Positions 15,173-23,396 of a stretch of DNA of 34,942 nt are shown here, piece after piece (the stretch's first letter is position 1; every line of letters starts with the position of its first letter). Below the pieces are notes generated by a model. It did no database searches. It was not told the DNA's origin and worked only from the letters and a program-made list of their open reading frames with translations. Source of the stretch: an uncultured Clostridia bacterium (GTDB lineage: Bacteria; Bacillota; Clostridia; Christensenellales; Aristaeellaceae); contig CAKTZR010000025.1 of the NCBI GenBank assembly GCA_934636105.1, positions 1 through 34,942 of the forward strand, in the 5' to 3' direction. A program made the position numbers and the translations under genes.

Positions 15173-16497
15173 CTTCTTTTCCGGACGACTTTTTCTGGGG
15201 AGTCTCCACGGCAGCTTACCAAATCGAAGGCGCTTGGAATGAGGATGGCAAAGGGCTTTCGGTATGGGATACCTTTTCTCATCAACTCGGCCGCATCGCC
15301 CATAATGACACGGGCGACGTGAGCTGCGACCACTACCATCAGTGGGCAACCGATTTGGATTTAATTCGCGATATGGGCATGAAAATGTATCGCTTCTCCA
15401 TCTCGTGGAGCCGCATTCTGCCCGATGGCACGGGACGGGTCAACCCGAAGGGCATTGAATTTTATCGCAACATTCTGAAGGGATGTGCCGAGCGCGGCAT
15501 TACGCCCATGGTCACGCTGTACCACTGGGATTTGCCGGAGGCCCTCCAGCAAAGGGGCGGTATCGCTTCTCCGGATTTCCCAATGTGGTTTGAAGCCTAT
15601 GCACAGCTCGTCATGGAGCAGTTGGGCGACCTCATTCCCTATCTGGCAACCGTCAACCAGCCTTATTCCGTCTTTGCCGCACACTTGGGCACAAGCCGCG
15701 CTCCCGCGACGGGCAGCTTAAAAACCGCCTTTGCCGCGAGCGAAAATATCATGTATGCTTCCGGCCGCGTCATCGAGTCGCTCCGCCGCCGCTATCCCAA
15801 ATTGAAGCTGGGCATCATCCTCAATCGGATTCACGTCGCCCCCCGAAGCGCGGCAGCGCAGGACGTTCAGGCCGCCAAGCGGTTTGATCTGCTCATCAAC
15901 CGCATGTATGAGGATATCCTCTTTCACGGCGAATACCCGGCGGATTTGCAGCCTTTGCTTGAGCAGCATGCCGTCGATTCTACGGTCTACCAAAGCGCCG
16001 AACGGAAAAAGACGATCTCCGCGCCGCTGGATTTTCTCGGCGTCAACTATTATCAGCGCGCCTTTATCGAAGCCTGCGACACGTCGCCGCTGGGCTTCCA
16101 CCCCGTCGTTGATACCCAAAGGTATCGATACACGGACGGTCTGCGCGAAATCTATCCGCAAGGCTTGCTGGAAGAACTGCTTCGTCTGCACCGGGCAACT
16201 CCTTCGCTTCCGCTTTTCATCACAGAAAATGGCGCGGATTATCGCGGCACATCTCTGCATGACACCAAACGCATCGAATATCTGCGAGAGCATCTCTCCA
16301 TAATTCGCACGGCCATCGCTCAAGGCGTTCCTATTCGAGGCTATTTGATCTGGACGCTGATGGATAATTTTGAATGGGAAAACGGATACACCGGGCAATA
16401 TGGTATTTTTGCTGTGACTTCCGATAAAAAAAGACTAGCCAAAGACAGCGCTTTGTGGTATAAAAGTATCATTACGACAAACGGCAGTTCTCTATAA
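15169..16497 (+). CDS. GH1 beta-glycosidase with acid/base Glu replaced by Gln
   Basis: A 442-residue GH1 (beta/alpha)8 enzyme, normal length, no signal peptide. Substrate-site residues are conserved: AAYQIEGAWNEDGKG (residues 15-29), YHWDLP, NYY, and WTLMDNFEWENGYTGQYGIF. The nucleophile is Glu353 in FITENGAD. The acid/base motif, almost always T-x-N-E-P, reads ATVNQPYS, with Gln164 encoded by CAG (15658-15660), one base from GAG. The same Glu-to-Gln change occurs in plant myrosinases, which hydrolyse S-glycosides using an external base. FEWENG rather than a Ser/Lys/Tyr phosphate-binding tail argues against a 6-phospho-beta-glucosidase and fits ABC import of an unphosphorylated glycoside. 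GH1 family is certain; whether it is a thioglycosidase, an altered hydrolase or a binding protein is open. Confidence 0.92.
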   Translation: MTSFPDDFFWGVSTAAYQIEGAWNEDGKGLSVWDTFSHQLGRIAHNDTGDVSCDHYHQWATDLDLIRDMGMKMYRFSISWSRILPDGTGRVNPKGIEFYRNILKGCAERGITPMVTLYHWDLPEALQQRGGIASPDFPMWFEAYAQLVMEQLGDLIPYLATVNQPYSVFAAHLGTSRAPATGSLKTAFAASENIMYASGRVIESLRRRYPKLKLGIILNRIHVAPRSAAAQDVQAAKRFDLLINRMYEDILFHGEYPADLQPLLEQHAVDSTVYQSAERKKTISAPLDFLGVNYYQRAFIEACDTSPLGFHPVVDTQRYRYTDGLREIYPQGLLEELLRLHRATPSLPLFITENGADYRGTSLHDTKRIEYLREHLSIIRTAIAQGVPIRGYLIWTLMDNFEWENGYTGQYGIFAVTSDKKRLAKDSALWYKSIITTNGSSL

Positions 16498-16521
16498 AGG
16501 CAATTATTCGGGAGGAAATTC

Positions 16522-17505
16522 ATGGCATCTGTAAAGGAAATTGCAAGACGCGCAGGCGTTTCCACGGCCACCGTTTCCAGAGTTCTGAACAACTTTGACT
16601 CCGTTAAAGAAGAAAACCGTCAAAGGGTGCTGGAGGCCGTCGACAGTATGGGTTATCAGGTCAACGTGCAGGCCAGAAGCCTGCGCACCAGCAAAAGCGG
16701 AAGCATCATCGCACTGATCCCCACCATTCGAAATCCCCTTTTCGCAGAAATGCTCAACGGCCTTTTGACGCAGGCTAAAAAGAGCGGTTATAATGTCTTC
16801 GTCGGCACCATCGAAGGGAATCTCGAAAACGTCGACCAGTATATCTCCATGCTGTATTCCCATCAGGCCGACGGCATCGTTTTCTTTTCCTCAACGTTTA
16901 ACGCGCAGATTTTGGAAAAGCTGGAAGGACATTTTCCTTTCGTGCTGTGCAACGAAAGTGTCGCGGGCATCGAAGCCCCGCTTGTGACCATCAACAACGA
17001 GCAGGCCAGCTACGACGCTGCCGCCTATCTGCTCAAAAAGGGATGCAGAAATCTCGCTTATATTGCCGGACACACGACCTCCTCCTCAACGACTCAGCGC
17101 ATTGCAGGCTACAAACGCGCCTTAGAGGAATATCGTCTGCCCTTCAACGAGCAATCCATCATCAATGGCAGTAATTCCGATTTCCGCAACACACCCATTT
17201 TGCAGGAATTTATCGCAAGGGGCGATTACGACGGCTTTATCGTCAATTCCGATTTAAAGGCTGCGTTCGTGCTCAACAAATTGATTGAGCAACTGCACAT
17301 TTCTCCCGAGCAAATCAATCTGGTCAGCTTTGACGGAACATATCTCGCGGATATCACCATCCCGCCCATGACGACCATCACCCAGCCCATGCTGGATATC
17401 GGCGCGCTTGCCGCTAAAATGCTGATTCAGCTTTTAGAAGGAAAAACGCCTCTTCGTAAAAAGGTGCGGGTCTTGCCGCATCAGCTAATGATCCGTAAAA
17501 CCTGA
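16522..17505 (+). CDS. LacI-family transcriptional regulator of the glycoside operon
   Basis: A 327-residue LacI repressor of standard architecture: headpiece ASVKEIARRAGVSTATVSRV (residues 2-21), hinge QARSLRTSKSG, and a periplasmic-binding-like effector domain (about 60-327) with IALIPTIRNPLFAEML, a family-typical start, and LVSFDGTYLADITIPPMTTI near the end. GGGAGG lies 7 nt before the ATG. It begins 24 nt after the GH1 stop and closes the operon, so it is probably autoregulated from the operators at 11974-11997. The effector is likely the transported glycoside or its hydrolysis product. Confidence 0.92.
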   Translation: MASVKEIARRAGVSTATVSRVLNNFDSVKEENRQRVLEAVDSMGYQVNVQARSLRTSKSGSIIALIPTIRNPLFAEMLNGLLTQAKKSGYNVFVGTIEGNLENVDQYISMLYSHQADGIVFFSSTFNAQILEKLEGHFPFVLCNESVAGIEAPLVTINNEQASYDAAAYLLKKGCRNLAYIAGHTTSSSTTQRIAGYKRALEEYRLPFNEQSIINGSNSDFRNTPILQEFIARGDYDGFIVNSDLKAAFVLNKLIEQLHISPEQINLVSFDGTYLADITIPPMTTITQPMLDIGALAAKMLIQLLEGKTPLRKKVRVLPHQLMIRKT

Positions 17506-17515
17506 AAAACAGCAC

Positions 17516-17551
17516 GCGCCCGAAGGAAAATTTCCTTCGGGCGCAGTTTTT
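17516..17551. terminator. Bidirectional terminator between convergent operons
   Basis: GCGCCCGAAGGAAA (17516-17529) pairs perfectly over 14 bp with TTTCCTTCGGGCGC (17531-17544) around a single central A, so the tip opens in practice; AGTTTTTTAT follows. It ends the LacI operon and is 10 nt from the convergent dehydrogenase stop. Confidence 0.88.
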
Positions 17552-17560
17552 TATCTACTT

Positions 17561-18532
17561 TTATTTTTTCAAATATTCCCCATTCACGATATCGCCCGGC
17601 GTATTGAGCGGCTCGCCGCGGTCAAACGCCACGATATTGTGATAGACATAGTTCACCATGTTGATGTCGTTGTCCTTGGTGTTGCCGCCCGCGTGCGCGC
17701 TGGCCACCACGTTATCCAGCGTCAGCAGCGGATGATCCTTGGGCAGCGGCTCGTGCTCATAGGTATCCAGCCCCGCCGTCGCAATCTTGCCCGTGGTCAG
17801 CGCATCGATCAGCGCCGCTTCATCCACAATCGGGCCGCGCGCGGTATTGATAAGCATCGCCGTCGGCTTCATCTGCGCAAACTGCGCCGCGCCGATCAGG
17901 CCGCGCGTCTCCTCGTTGAGCGGACAGTGGATCGTGAAGATATCGCTCTCTTTGAGCAGCGTGTCAAAATCGACAAAGCGATAGCCGAACTGCTCCTCCT
18001 GCTCGGTTTGGCGCACGATGTCGTAATAGATCACGTTCGCGCCGAAAGCCGTCGCCAGCGCTGCAACCTTTTTGCCGATGTGGCCCAGCCCCAGCACGCC
18101 GACCGTCTTGCCCTTTATCATGAACGAGCGGCCGAAATATTCCGTGCGCGGCCAATGTCCCGCGCGCAGCTGACGGTTGATTTGCAGCAGATTGCGATAA
18201 CCCGCCAGCATCAGCATGATGGCCAGTTCCGCCACAATGCCGGAATTTACGCCCGGGCAGGTCGCAATCGGGATGCCGCGTTCGCCCCAGGCCTTGAGGT
18301 CTACATGATCAAAGCCCGCGCCCCAGCGCTGCCAGAATTTGACGTTCGGGGTGTGGTTGATGATATCCGGGTCGATATCCAGCCGGGAAATCAGATATTC
18401 GCAGTCCGCCAGATTGCCGTAAGCCTCCGGGGAGAGCGCATCCACCAGTTCAAATCCCTCCGGCACGTTTTCGTGCAGCGCGTCGTATGCGCCCGGAAAA
18501 TAAATGCCGACAAGGCCGATTTTTTTTGACAT
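17561..18532 (-). CDS. D-isomer-specific 2-hydroxyacid dehydrogenase
   Basis: A 323-residue NAD-dependent dehydrogenase of the phosphoglycerate dehydrogenase / D-2-hydroxyacid family, which interconverts 2-hydroxy and 2-oxo acids. The Rossmann motif is VGVLGLGHIGKKVA followed by the acidic residue of YYD (NAD preference). Catalytic residues are Arg in NTARGPIVDE, Glu in YEHEPLP and His in SAHAGGNT. The substrate-loop segment QRWGAGFDHVDL is typical. No ACT domain, so a SerA role is unlikely. It is the last gene of an operon with a TAXI-TRAP importer, so it probably processes the imported acid. Behind a hairpin that may lower its expression. Substrate unknown. Confidence 0.9.
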   Translation of the reverse strand: MSKKIGLVGIYFPGAYDALHENVPEGFELVDALSPEAYGNLADCEYLISRLDIDPDIINHTPNVKFWQRWGAGFDHVDLKAWGERGIPIATCPGVNSGIVAELAIMLMLAGYRNLLQINRQLRAGHWPRTEYFGRSFMIKGKTVGVLGLGHIGKKVAALATAFGANVIYYDIVRQTEQEEQFGYRFVDFDTLLKESDIFTIHCPLNEETRGLIGAAQFAQMKPTAMLINTARGPIVDEAALIDALTTGKIATAGLDTYEHEPLPKDHPLLTLDNVVASAHAGGNTKDNDINMVNYVYHNIVAFDRGEPLNTPGDIVNGEYLKK

Positions 18533-18573
18533 ACTTTTTTTCCTCTCGTTTTGAATGTGTGGCTTTCATGACA

Positions 18574-18600
18574 AAGCCCCTCCTTATTTCAAGGAGAGGC
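18574..18600 (-). terminator. Hairpin between TAXI binding protein and dehydrogenase
   Basis: On the minus strand GCCTCTCCTT pairs with AAGGAGGGGC (one wobble) across a short loop, followed by TTTGTC. The poor T-tract suggests partial termination or transcript-end protection that favours the upstream binding protein. The stem also contains GGAGG-like sequence that might affect translation. Confidence 0.55.
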
Positions 18601-18622
18601 AAAGAATCAAACCCGCGTGGAA

Positions 18623-19570
18623 TTACTCCAGCACGCCAACCTCGCGGTAGTAGCGCGCAGCGCCCTCGTGAATCGGCACGCCCGCCAGATCGGTGCAGGC
18701 CGCTTCCAGGCTGGCCTTCTTCAGCGCGGCGTGGGTTTCGGTGAGGGAATCCCAGTTCTCCCAGAAGGTCTTGGTCATCTGATAAACGGTCTCCTCGTCT
18801 ACATCCGCGGTGATGAACAGGGTGAGCTTGACCGCGGAGGTCGGCACATCCTCGTCCTGGCCCGCATAGGTGCCCGCCGGGATGGTGTAGCTCGCGTACC
18901 ACGGATAATCCACCTTGAGCGCCTCGACAGTCTCCGCCGGAATCGGCAGGAGCTTTGCGTCGGTGGTGGTCATGATCTGGGTGACAGCCGCGTTCGGCGT
19001 GCCGGCCATGACCCAAACGCCGTCGAGCTGCTTATTGCTGATCGCGTCGGCGGATTCGCTCGTGCCCATGTATTCGGCCTTGAGGTCGTCGAGCGTCTTG
19101 CCCAGCAGGGAAAGATGCACCGTCGCTTCATCGACAGTCGTAGAACCCGCCGCACCGACGGAAATATGCTTGCCGACCAGATCCTCCAGCGAATTGATGC
19201 CGCTGTCCTTGGTCACGACGACCTGATTCGGATTGTAGTAGAGGCCCGCGAAAATGCGCAGGTTCTCGTTCGGATAGCCCTCAAAGCTGTCCGTGCCCTG
19301 CTGAGCCTGATAGACGAGGTTCGCGTTGGCAATGCCGATCTGGGCCTCGCCGTCAAGCGCCTGGTTCAGGTTATCGATGCCGCCGCCGGAAGGCGTGGCG
19401 GTCGCGCGCATGCCTTCGATGTTATCGTTCCACAGCTGGCAGATGGTCGCGCTGATCGGGTAGAACGTGGAGGACGTGCCTGCGGTGACGAAGTTGATGT
19501 CCGCGGCGAGCGCGCTCGATGCGCCCAGCACGGTTGCCGTGCAGAGCACGGCAGCAAGAAGTTTTTTCAT
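18623..19570 (-). CDS. TAXI-family TRAP transporter solute-binding protein
   Basis: A 315-residue binding protein of the TAXI family of TRAP transporters. The signal peptide runs MKKLLAAVLCTATVLGASSA to ALA|AD. The mature protein begins INFVTAGTSSTFYPISATIC, the pattern that names and defines TAXI proteins, and has GGGIDNLNQALDGEAQIGIA, SLEDLVGKHISVGAAGSTT, and ELDGVWVMAGTPNAAV-like sequence (here QLDGVW). The open frame starts six codons earlier, but AAGGAG lies 9 nt before the internal ATG at 19570, so that start is chosen. It lies between the fused permease and the dehydrogenase. Ligands of TAXI systems are mostly dicarboxylates or other organic acids; this one is unknown. Confidence 0.92.
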   Translation of the reverse strand: MKKLLAAVLCTATVLGASSALAADINFVTAGTSSTFYPISATICQLWNDNIEGMRATATPSGGGIDNLNQALDGEAQIGIANANLVYQAQQGTDSFEGYPNENLRIFAGLYYNPNQVVVTKDSGINSLEDLVGKHISVGAAGSTTVDEATVHLSLLGKTLDDLKAEYMGTSESADAISNKQLDGVWVMAGTPNAAVTQIMTTTDAKLLPIPAETVEALKVDYPWYASYTIPAGTYAGQDEDVPTSAVKLTLFITADVDEETVYQMTKTFWENWDSLTETHAALKKASLEAACTDLAGVPIHEGAARYYREVGVLE

Positions 19571-19606
19571 AGCCGGATTCTCCTTCATTCCTTTTGTTTA
19601 TTCTTG

Positions 19607-19629
19607 ATGCTGATTTCTCCGGTCAGCAT
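19607..19629 (-). other. Stem-loop between TRAP permease and binding-protein gene
   Basis: ATGCTGA (19607-19613) pairs with TCAGCAT (19623-19629) with a 9-nt loop and no T-tract. It lies in the 95-nt gap before the binding-protein gene and could mark an mRNA processing or stabilising site, allowing more binding protein than permease. Weak evidence. Confidence 0.35.
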
Positions 19630-19665
19630 AGGAATCAAGTTAAGCGGTTTAAACCAACGAATGCG

Positions 19666-21651
19666 TTAAGCGGCGATGGGCTTCATTTTCGAGAGCACGG
19701 CGCGGTCGAGCACGACTTCCGCCGCGATGAGCACAAGCGCCGCAATATCGGTCACGAACGACGGGTTGACAAAGAGCAGGCCGCCCGCAATCAGCATTGC
19801 GCGGGTAACGAGCCGAAGCGCCGTCGCGCCGGTGCTGTACTTCTGCATCGGCAGGCCGGAAAGGCCCTGCGCAATGGCGAGCACGCCGATCGTCGCCGTT
19901 GCAAACGTGCGAATCGTTTCACTGAGCGTCACGCCCTCCGTGCTGCCGTAGAGCAGAACGGGGTTATTGAGGAAGAAGAACGGCAGAATGAAGCCTGCAA
20001 TGCCCAGCTTCATCGCGATCAGCGAGGTCTTGGTCATGTTGCTGTCCGCAATGCCCGCAGCAACATAGCTGCTCATCGCGACCGGCGGGGTGATGTTCGA
20101 GAGGCACGCATAAATCAGGCAGAACATGTTCGCCGCCATCTCCGTTGCGCCCACGCCGCGCAGAACCGGCACGGCCACGACATACACGATGACATACGCC
20201 GCCACGCCCGGCACGCCCATGCCGAGGATGATGGACATAATCATGACCATCAGGCCGCCAAGGAACAAGTGGCCGTCGCCAACCACGCGCAGAATCAGGT
20301 TGCCGAAGTTCAGGCCCAGGCTGGTCATGTTGACCGAGCCGATAATCACGCCGATGATGATGCAGCTGATGCCCACGCCGATGGCGCTGCGGCTGCCCTC
20401 CACCGTCGCCTGCACGATGGTTTTGAGATCCATGCGCGTATCCTTGCGAATCCACGACACGGGGATGGTGACAAAGATCGCGACAATCGCGGCGAACAGC
20501 GGCGTATAGCCGGTGAACATCAGCGCCAGCAGCACGACCAGCGGAATCAGCAGATGGCCGCGCTCCCTGAGCACCTTGCCCGCCTGCGGGATATTCTCCT
20601 TGGAAAGACCGGACAAACCGAGACGCTTCGCTTCCAGATGCACCGAATAGAGCAGCGAGAGATAATACAGGAACGCCGGAATCGCCGCCGCCAGCATCAC
20701 CTTGGTGTAGCTGACGCACATAAATTCCGCCATGACGAAGCCGACCGCGCCCATGATCGGCGGGGTAAACTGGCCGCCCGTGGAAGCGACGGCTTCGACC
20801 GCCGCGGCAAAGTCCTTTTTATAGCCCGTCTTCTTCATCAGCGGAATGGTGATCGTGCCCGTCGTCGCCACGTTGGCGATGGCCGAGCCGTTAATCATGC
20901 CCATCAGCGCGGAAGCGATGACCGCCACCTTCGCCGGGCCGCCGGGGGTCTGCCCCACCAGCGTCAGGGCGATATCGTTGATGAACTGGGAAAAACCGCT
21001 GTATTTGAGGAACGCGCCAAAGAGCACAAACACGAAAATATACGTCGCGGAAACGCCCGCGCCCGTGCCGAGCACGCCGTTGGTATCCCACACCAGCGCC
21101 TTAATCACGCGCTTGAGGGTAAAGGCGCTCGTGCCGAACGTGCCGGGGATGTATTTGCCCCACACGGCGAAATATGACAGGAAGATCAGCGCGATGATGG
21201 CGAGGTTGCCACTTGCGCGCCGCGCCGCTTCAAACGCGACGACCAGGCAGACCACGCCGACCCACACATCCGTGCTGTTCAGCCGTCCGGTCTTGGCAAT
21301 CGCGTCGTATCGCATGAACAGATAGCCATAGCTCAAAATCGCCGCGGCAATCAGCGCGATATCCCAAATCGGCATCAGCTTGCGGCGGCGGCGCTCCTTC
21401 TTGAACGTCGGATACAGCGTAAACGCCAGCGGCAGCAGGAACATGATGTGCGCCGTGCGCAGCTTGACCGCACCGAGCGTGCCGAACATGTTCGCCCAAA
21501 CCTGAAACACCGCCCAGATGAGCAGCACCGCCGTGAGCACCTTTTCCATCGGGCCGATATAGACGCGCAGACGGCTGTCCGCGTCTTTTTCCTCGACCAG
21601 CTTTTGCGCTTTATCGTCCAGCTCGGTCTGCGAGACGGTCTTTTCTTCCAT
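19666..21651 (-). CDS. TRAP transporter fused DctQM permease (4TM/12TM)
   Basis: A 661-residue polytopic membrane protein in which the small (DctQ-like) and large (DctM-like) TRAP permease subunits are fused, the usual partner of TAXI binding proteins. After a charged cytoplasmic N-terminus (residues 1-33), helices start at about 35. The DctM core is seen as TPGGPAKVAVIASALMGMIN, SAIANVATTGTITIPLMKK, VEAVASTGGQFTPPIMGAVG and the second-half repeat SIILGMGVPGVAAYVIVYVV. TRAP importers use the Na+ gradient, so no ATPase is expected. CGGAGG lies 6 nt before the start codon. First gene of the operon, behind a clear promoter. Confidence 0.93.
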   Translation of the reverse strand: MEEKTVSQTELDDKAQKLVEEKDADSRLRVYIGPMEKVLTAVLLIWAVFQVWANMFGTLGAVKLRTAHIMFLLPLAFTLYPTFKKERRRRKLMPIWDIALIAAAILSYGYLFMRYDAIAKTGRLNSTDVWVGVVCLVVAFEAARRASGNLAIIALIFLSYFAVWGKYIPGTFGTSAFTLKRVIKALVWDTNGVLGTGAGVSATYIFVFVLFGAFLKYSGFSQFINDIALTLVGQTPGGPAKVAVIASALMGMINGSAIANVATTGTITIPLMKKTGYKKDFAAAVEAVASTGGQFTPPIMGAVGFVMAEFMCVSYTKVMLAAAIPAFLYYLSLLYSVHLEAKRLGLSGLSKENIPQAGKVLRERGHLLIPLVVLLALMFTGYTPLFAAIVAIFVTIPVSWIRKDTRMDLKTIVQATVEGSRSAIGVGISCIIIGVIIGSVNMTSLGLNFGNLILRVVGDGHLFLGGLMVMIMSIILGMGVPGVAAYVIVYVVAVPVLRGVGATEMAANMFCLIYACLSNITPPVAMSSYVAAGIADSNMTKTSLIAMKLGIAGFILPFFFLNNPVLLYGSTEGVTLSETIRTFATATIGVLAIAQGLSGLPMQKYSTGATALRLVTRAMLIAGGLLFVNPSFVTDIAALVLIAAEVVLDRAVLSKMKPIAA

Positions 21652-21703
21652 ATGTTTTCCTCCGGTGTGCGGGCCTTCATTGACCGCATCAAATTCGGGT
21701 ATC

Positions 21704-21733
21704 AGTGTATCATATATCGCAACAATTTGTCAA
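21704..21733 (-). promoter_or_regulatory. Promoter of the TRAP/dehydrogenase operon
   Basis: On the minus strand TTGACA (21733-21728) and TACACT (21709-21704) are separated by 18 nt, about 53 nt before the permease start. Confidence 0.7.
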
Positions 21734-21760
21734 CATTGCCGCGAGGTTTCTTCCAATCTT

Positions 21761-21797
21761 TAAAAAAACCGCTCTTTCCCGGTTTGGGAAAAGCGGC
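21761..21797 (-). terminator. Terminator after the peptidoglycan-binding protein gene
   Basis: On the minus strand CCGCTTTTCCC pairs with GGGAAAGAGCGG (one bulged base), followed by seven T residues (complement of 21762-21768). Confidence 0.85.
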
Positions 21798-21829
21798 TTG
21801 ATGAATGTTTGAAAGTTTTGGATCGCGCC

Positions 21830-22684
21830 TTAACGGGTTTCCACCAGCGCCGTCTCGCCCAGCAGGGTGACGGTCACGCCGAGTTTGTCCAGCATCGCGG
21901 CGTTCAGATACGCTTCGCCCGCATAGGCGTACACCTGCTGGCTGTCGTCGGAAAGCAGAATCACGCCGTCCACAATCGCCAGCGCGTTTTCACACAGGCC
22001 GTCGCTTCCATCCGTCATGACGGCGATCTGCGCGCCCGTGTCGCGCTGCACCAGCTGCCATCCGCCGTTGTCGTCGTATGTGCAGTCATAGCCCAGGCGC
22101 TCCAGCACGCCGCAAAGCGGATACAGCGTCTCGCCCTGTTCGGTCCGGCCGACGGTCAGCCGGACATTTTGGCCGTCGATGCTGAAATCCAGCTCGCTCA
22201 TTGCAAACGGCGCATGCTCCATATCGGGCGTGGCCGTCGGCGCAGGGGTCGGCACGGGGGTAGCCGTCGGAACCGGCGTGGGTGTGGGCGTCGGCGTCGG
22301 ACTGGGTGTGGGCGTAGGCAGGGCAATCACATCGTCGCCAAAGAGCGCCGCGAGGGTCTGCTCCCCAACCTTGCCGTCGATCTTCTCCAGCTTGTGCGCC
22401 CGCTGGAACGCGCGAACGGCCTTCTGGGTCTGCAAGCCGAATTTGCCGTCCACCGCTCCGGTCAGATAGCCCAAATCGTAGAGCCGCTGCTGTATCAGCC
22501 GCACGTCGTCGCCCTCCAGCCCGCGCATCAGAATGCGTTCGCCCAGGTGCGCCGCTTCCATCTCCTCCGCCGTCACGGCCGGCGGCGTCCATACGGCTTC
22601 ATCCGCCGTCGCGTCGGCCTGTGCCGAAAGGGGAAGCGCCAGCAGCAGCGCCAGCGTCCAACCGATTAGGGGCTTCTTCTTCAT
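21830..22684 (-). CDS. Secreted protein with peptidoglycan-binding and copper-amine-oxidase-N-like domains
   Basis: A 284-residue exported protein. Residues 1-24 are a signal peptide (KKK start, LALLLALPLSAQADA). Residues about 48-115 are a PG_binding_1 domain: LMRGLEGDDVRLIQQRLYDL, GYLTGAVDGKFGLQTQKAVR, AFQRAH. A 33-residue Pro/Thr-rich spacer (LPTPTPSPTPTPTPTPVPTA) follows, then a C-terminal part with a copper amine oxidase N-terminal-like (stalk) fold: LYPLCGVLERLGYDCTYDD and LNAAMLDKLGVTVTLL. No catalytic domain is seen, so it probably binds wall. The start at 22684 has GGAGG 8 nt upstream; the frame extends 10 codons further without a ribosome site. It starts 26 nt after the HAD gene stop, likely cotranscribed. 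Confidence 0.85.
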   Translation of the reverse strand: MKKKPLIGWTLALLLALPLSAQADATADEAVWTPPAVTAEEMEAAHLGERILMRGLEGDDVRLIQQRLYDLGYLTGAVDGKFGLQTQKAVRAFQRAHKLEKIDGKVGEQTLAALFGDDVIALPTPTPSPTPTPTPTPVPTATPVPTPAPTATPDMEHAPFAMSELDFSIDGQNVRLTVGRTEQGETLYPLCGVLERLGYDCTYDDNGGWQLVQRDTGAQIAVMTDGSDGLCENALAIVDGVILLSDDSQQVYAYAGEAYLNAAMLDKLGVTVTLLGETALVETR

Positions 22685-22710
22685 GACTTTTCCTCCATCC
22701 GAGAAATTTC

Positions 22711-23358
22711 TCATAAAAAGAAACGATCCATCATGCCTTTTTCGTGCATATGGAAGCCGTTGATTCCCATTTTCATCGCGCCTTCCACATTGGCCAGCGT
22801 GTCGTCAATGAATAAGGTATGCGACGGCTCCAGATTGCAGTCCGCAATCAGCTTTTCATAGATTTCCTTTTCCGGCTTGACAAAATGGCACGTGTAGGAG
22901 ATCACGCCGCCGTCAAACAGATCGCCGAAGCGATCCGCAAATTTTTCGCGCATACGCAGATAGCCCTCGCGCGGATAGTTGCTCAGCAGATAGAGCCGCT
23001 TGCCCGCCCGGCGGCAGCGCTGCGCGGCGCGGAATCCCTCGTCAATCGGCGTTTTCAGCTCGATCCACCCGGTCAGCGCGCGCATATACTCCGCCTCGTC
23101 GCCGCCGAAGCGCTCGGCCAGCTGGCGCGCCGCGTCGGCGTATTCCATCGTGCCGCGGTCAAAATTCTCCCAGAACGGCCCCTGATAGACGCGCGCAAGC
23201 ATGTCCCGCTGTTTCTGCGCATCGCCGGGGAAAAGCTGTTCCAAAAAGTCGCTTGGCGCATATTTAATTAAAATGTTGCCGATATCAAACACCACCGCGT
23301 CCACGCGATGCCACGGCATCGTCTCATATTCCAAATCGAATCGAATCCCGTTTTCCAT
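22711..23358 (-). CDS. HAD-IA family hydrolase (YihX-like)
   Basis: A 215-residue cytoplasmic HAD phosphatase. Motif I is VVFDIGNILIKY (nucleophile Asp about residue 25; the usual second Asp of DxD is replaced by Gly-Asn, as in YihX-like members with D-I-G-N). Motif II is LLSNYP, motif III the Lys of FVKPEKEIYEKL, motif IV FIDDTLANVEGA. The YihX group includes sugar-1-phosphate phosphatases; the substrate here is unknown. AAGGAG precedes the ATG by 8 nt. A long palindromic repeat separates it from the sortase gene upstream, and no promoter is evident in the gap, so read-through from that gene is likely. Confidence 0.87.
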   Translation of the reverse strand: MENGIRFDLEYETMPWHRVDAVVFDIGNILIKYAPSDFLEQLFPGDAQKQRDMLARVYQGPFWENFDRGTMEYADAARQLAERFGGDEAEYMRALTGWIELKTPIDEGFRAAQRCRRAGKRLYLLSNYPREGYLRMREKFADRFGDLFDGGVISYTCHFVKPEKEIYEKLIADCNLEPSHTLFIDDTLANVEGAMKMGINGFHMHEKGMMDRFFL

Positions 23359-23396
23359 GTGTTTGCTCCTTTTTTAACTTGAATATTTAGGGTCGT

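Noticed and set aside
19594..21177. A 527-codon plus-strand open frame opposite the TRAP permease
   Set aside because: Shadow of a membrane protein gene: the antisense reads as Arg/His/Asp-rich low-complexity sequence.
22701..22712. GAGAAATTTCTC, a perfect 12-bp palindrome between the HAD and peptidoglycan-binding genes
   Set aside because: Too short and AT-rich to be a stable hairpin, lies over a stop codon, and no regulator or second copy suggests an operator.
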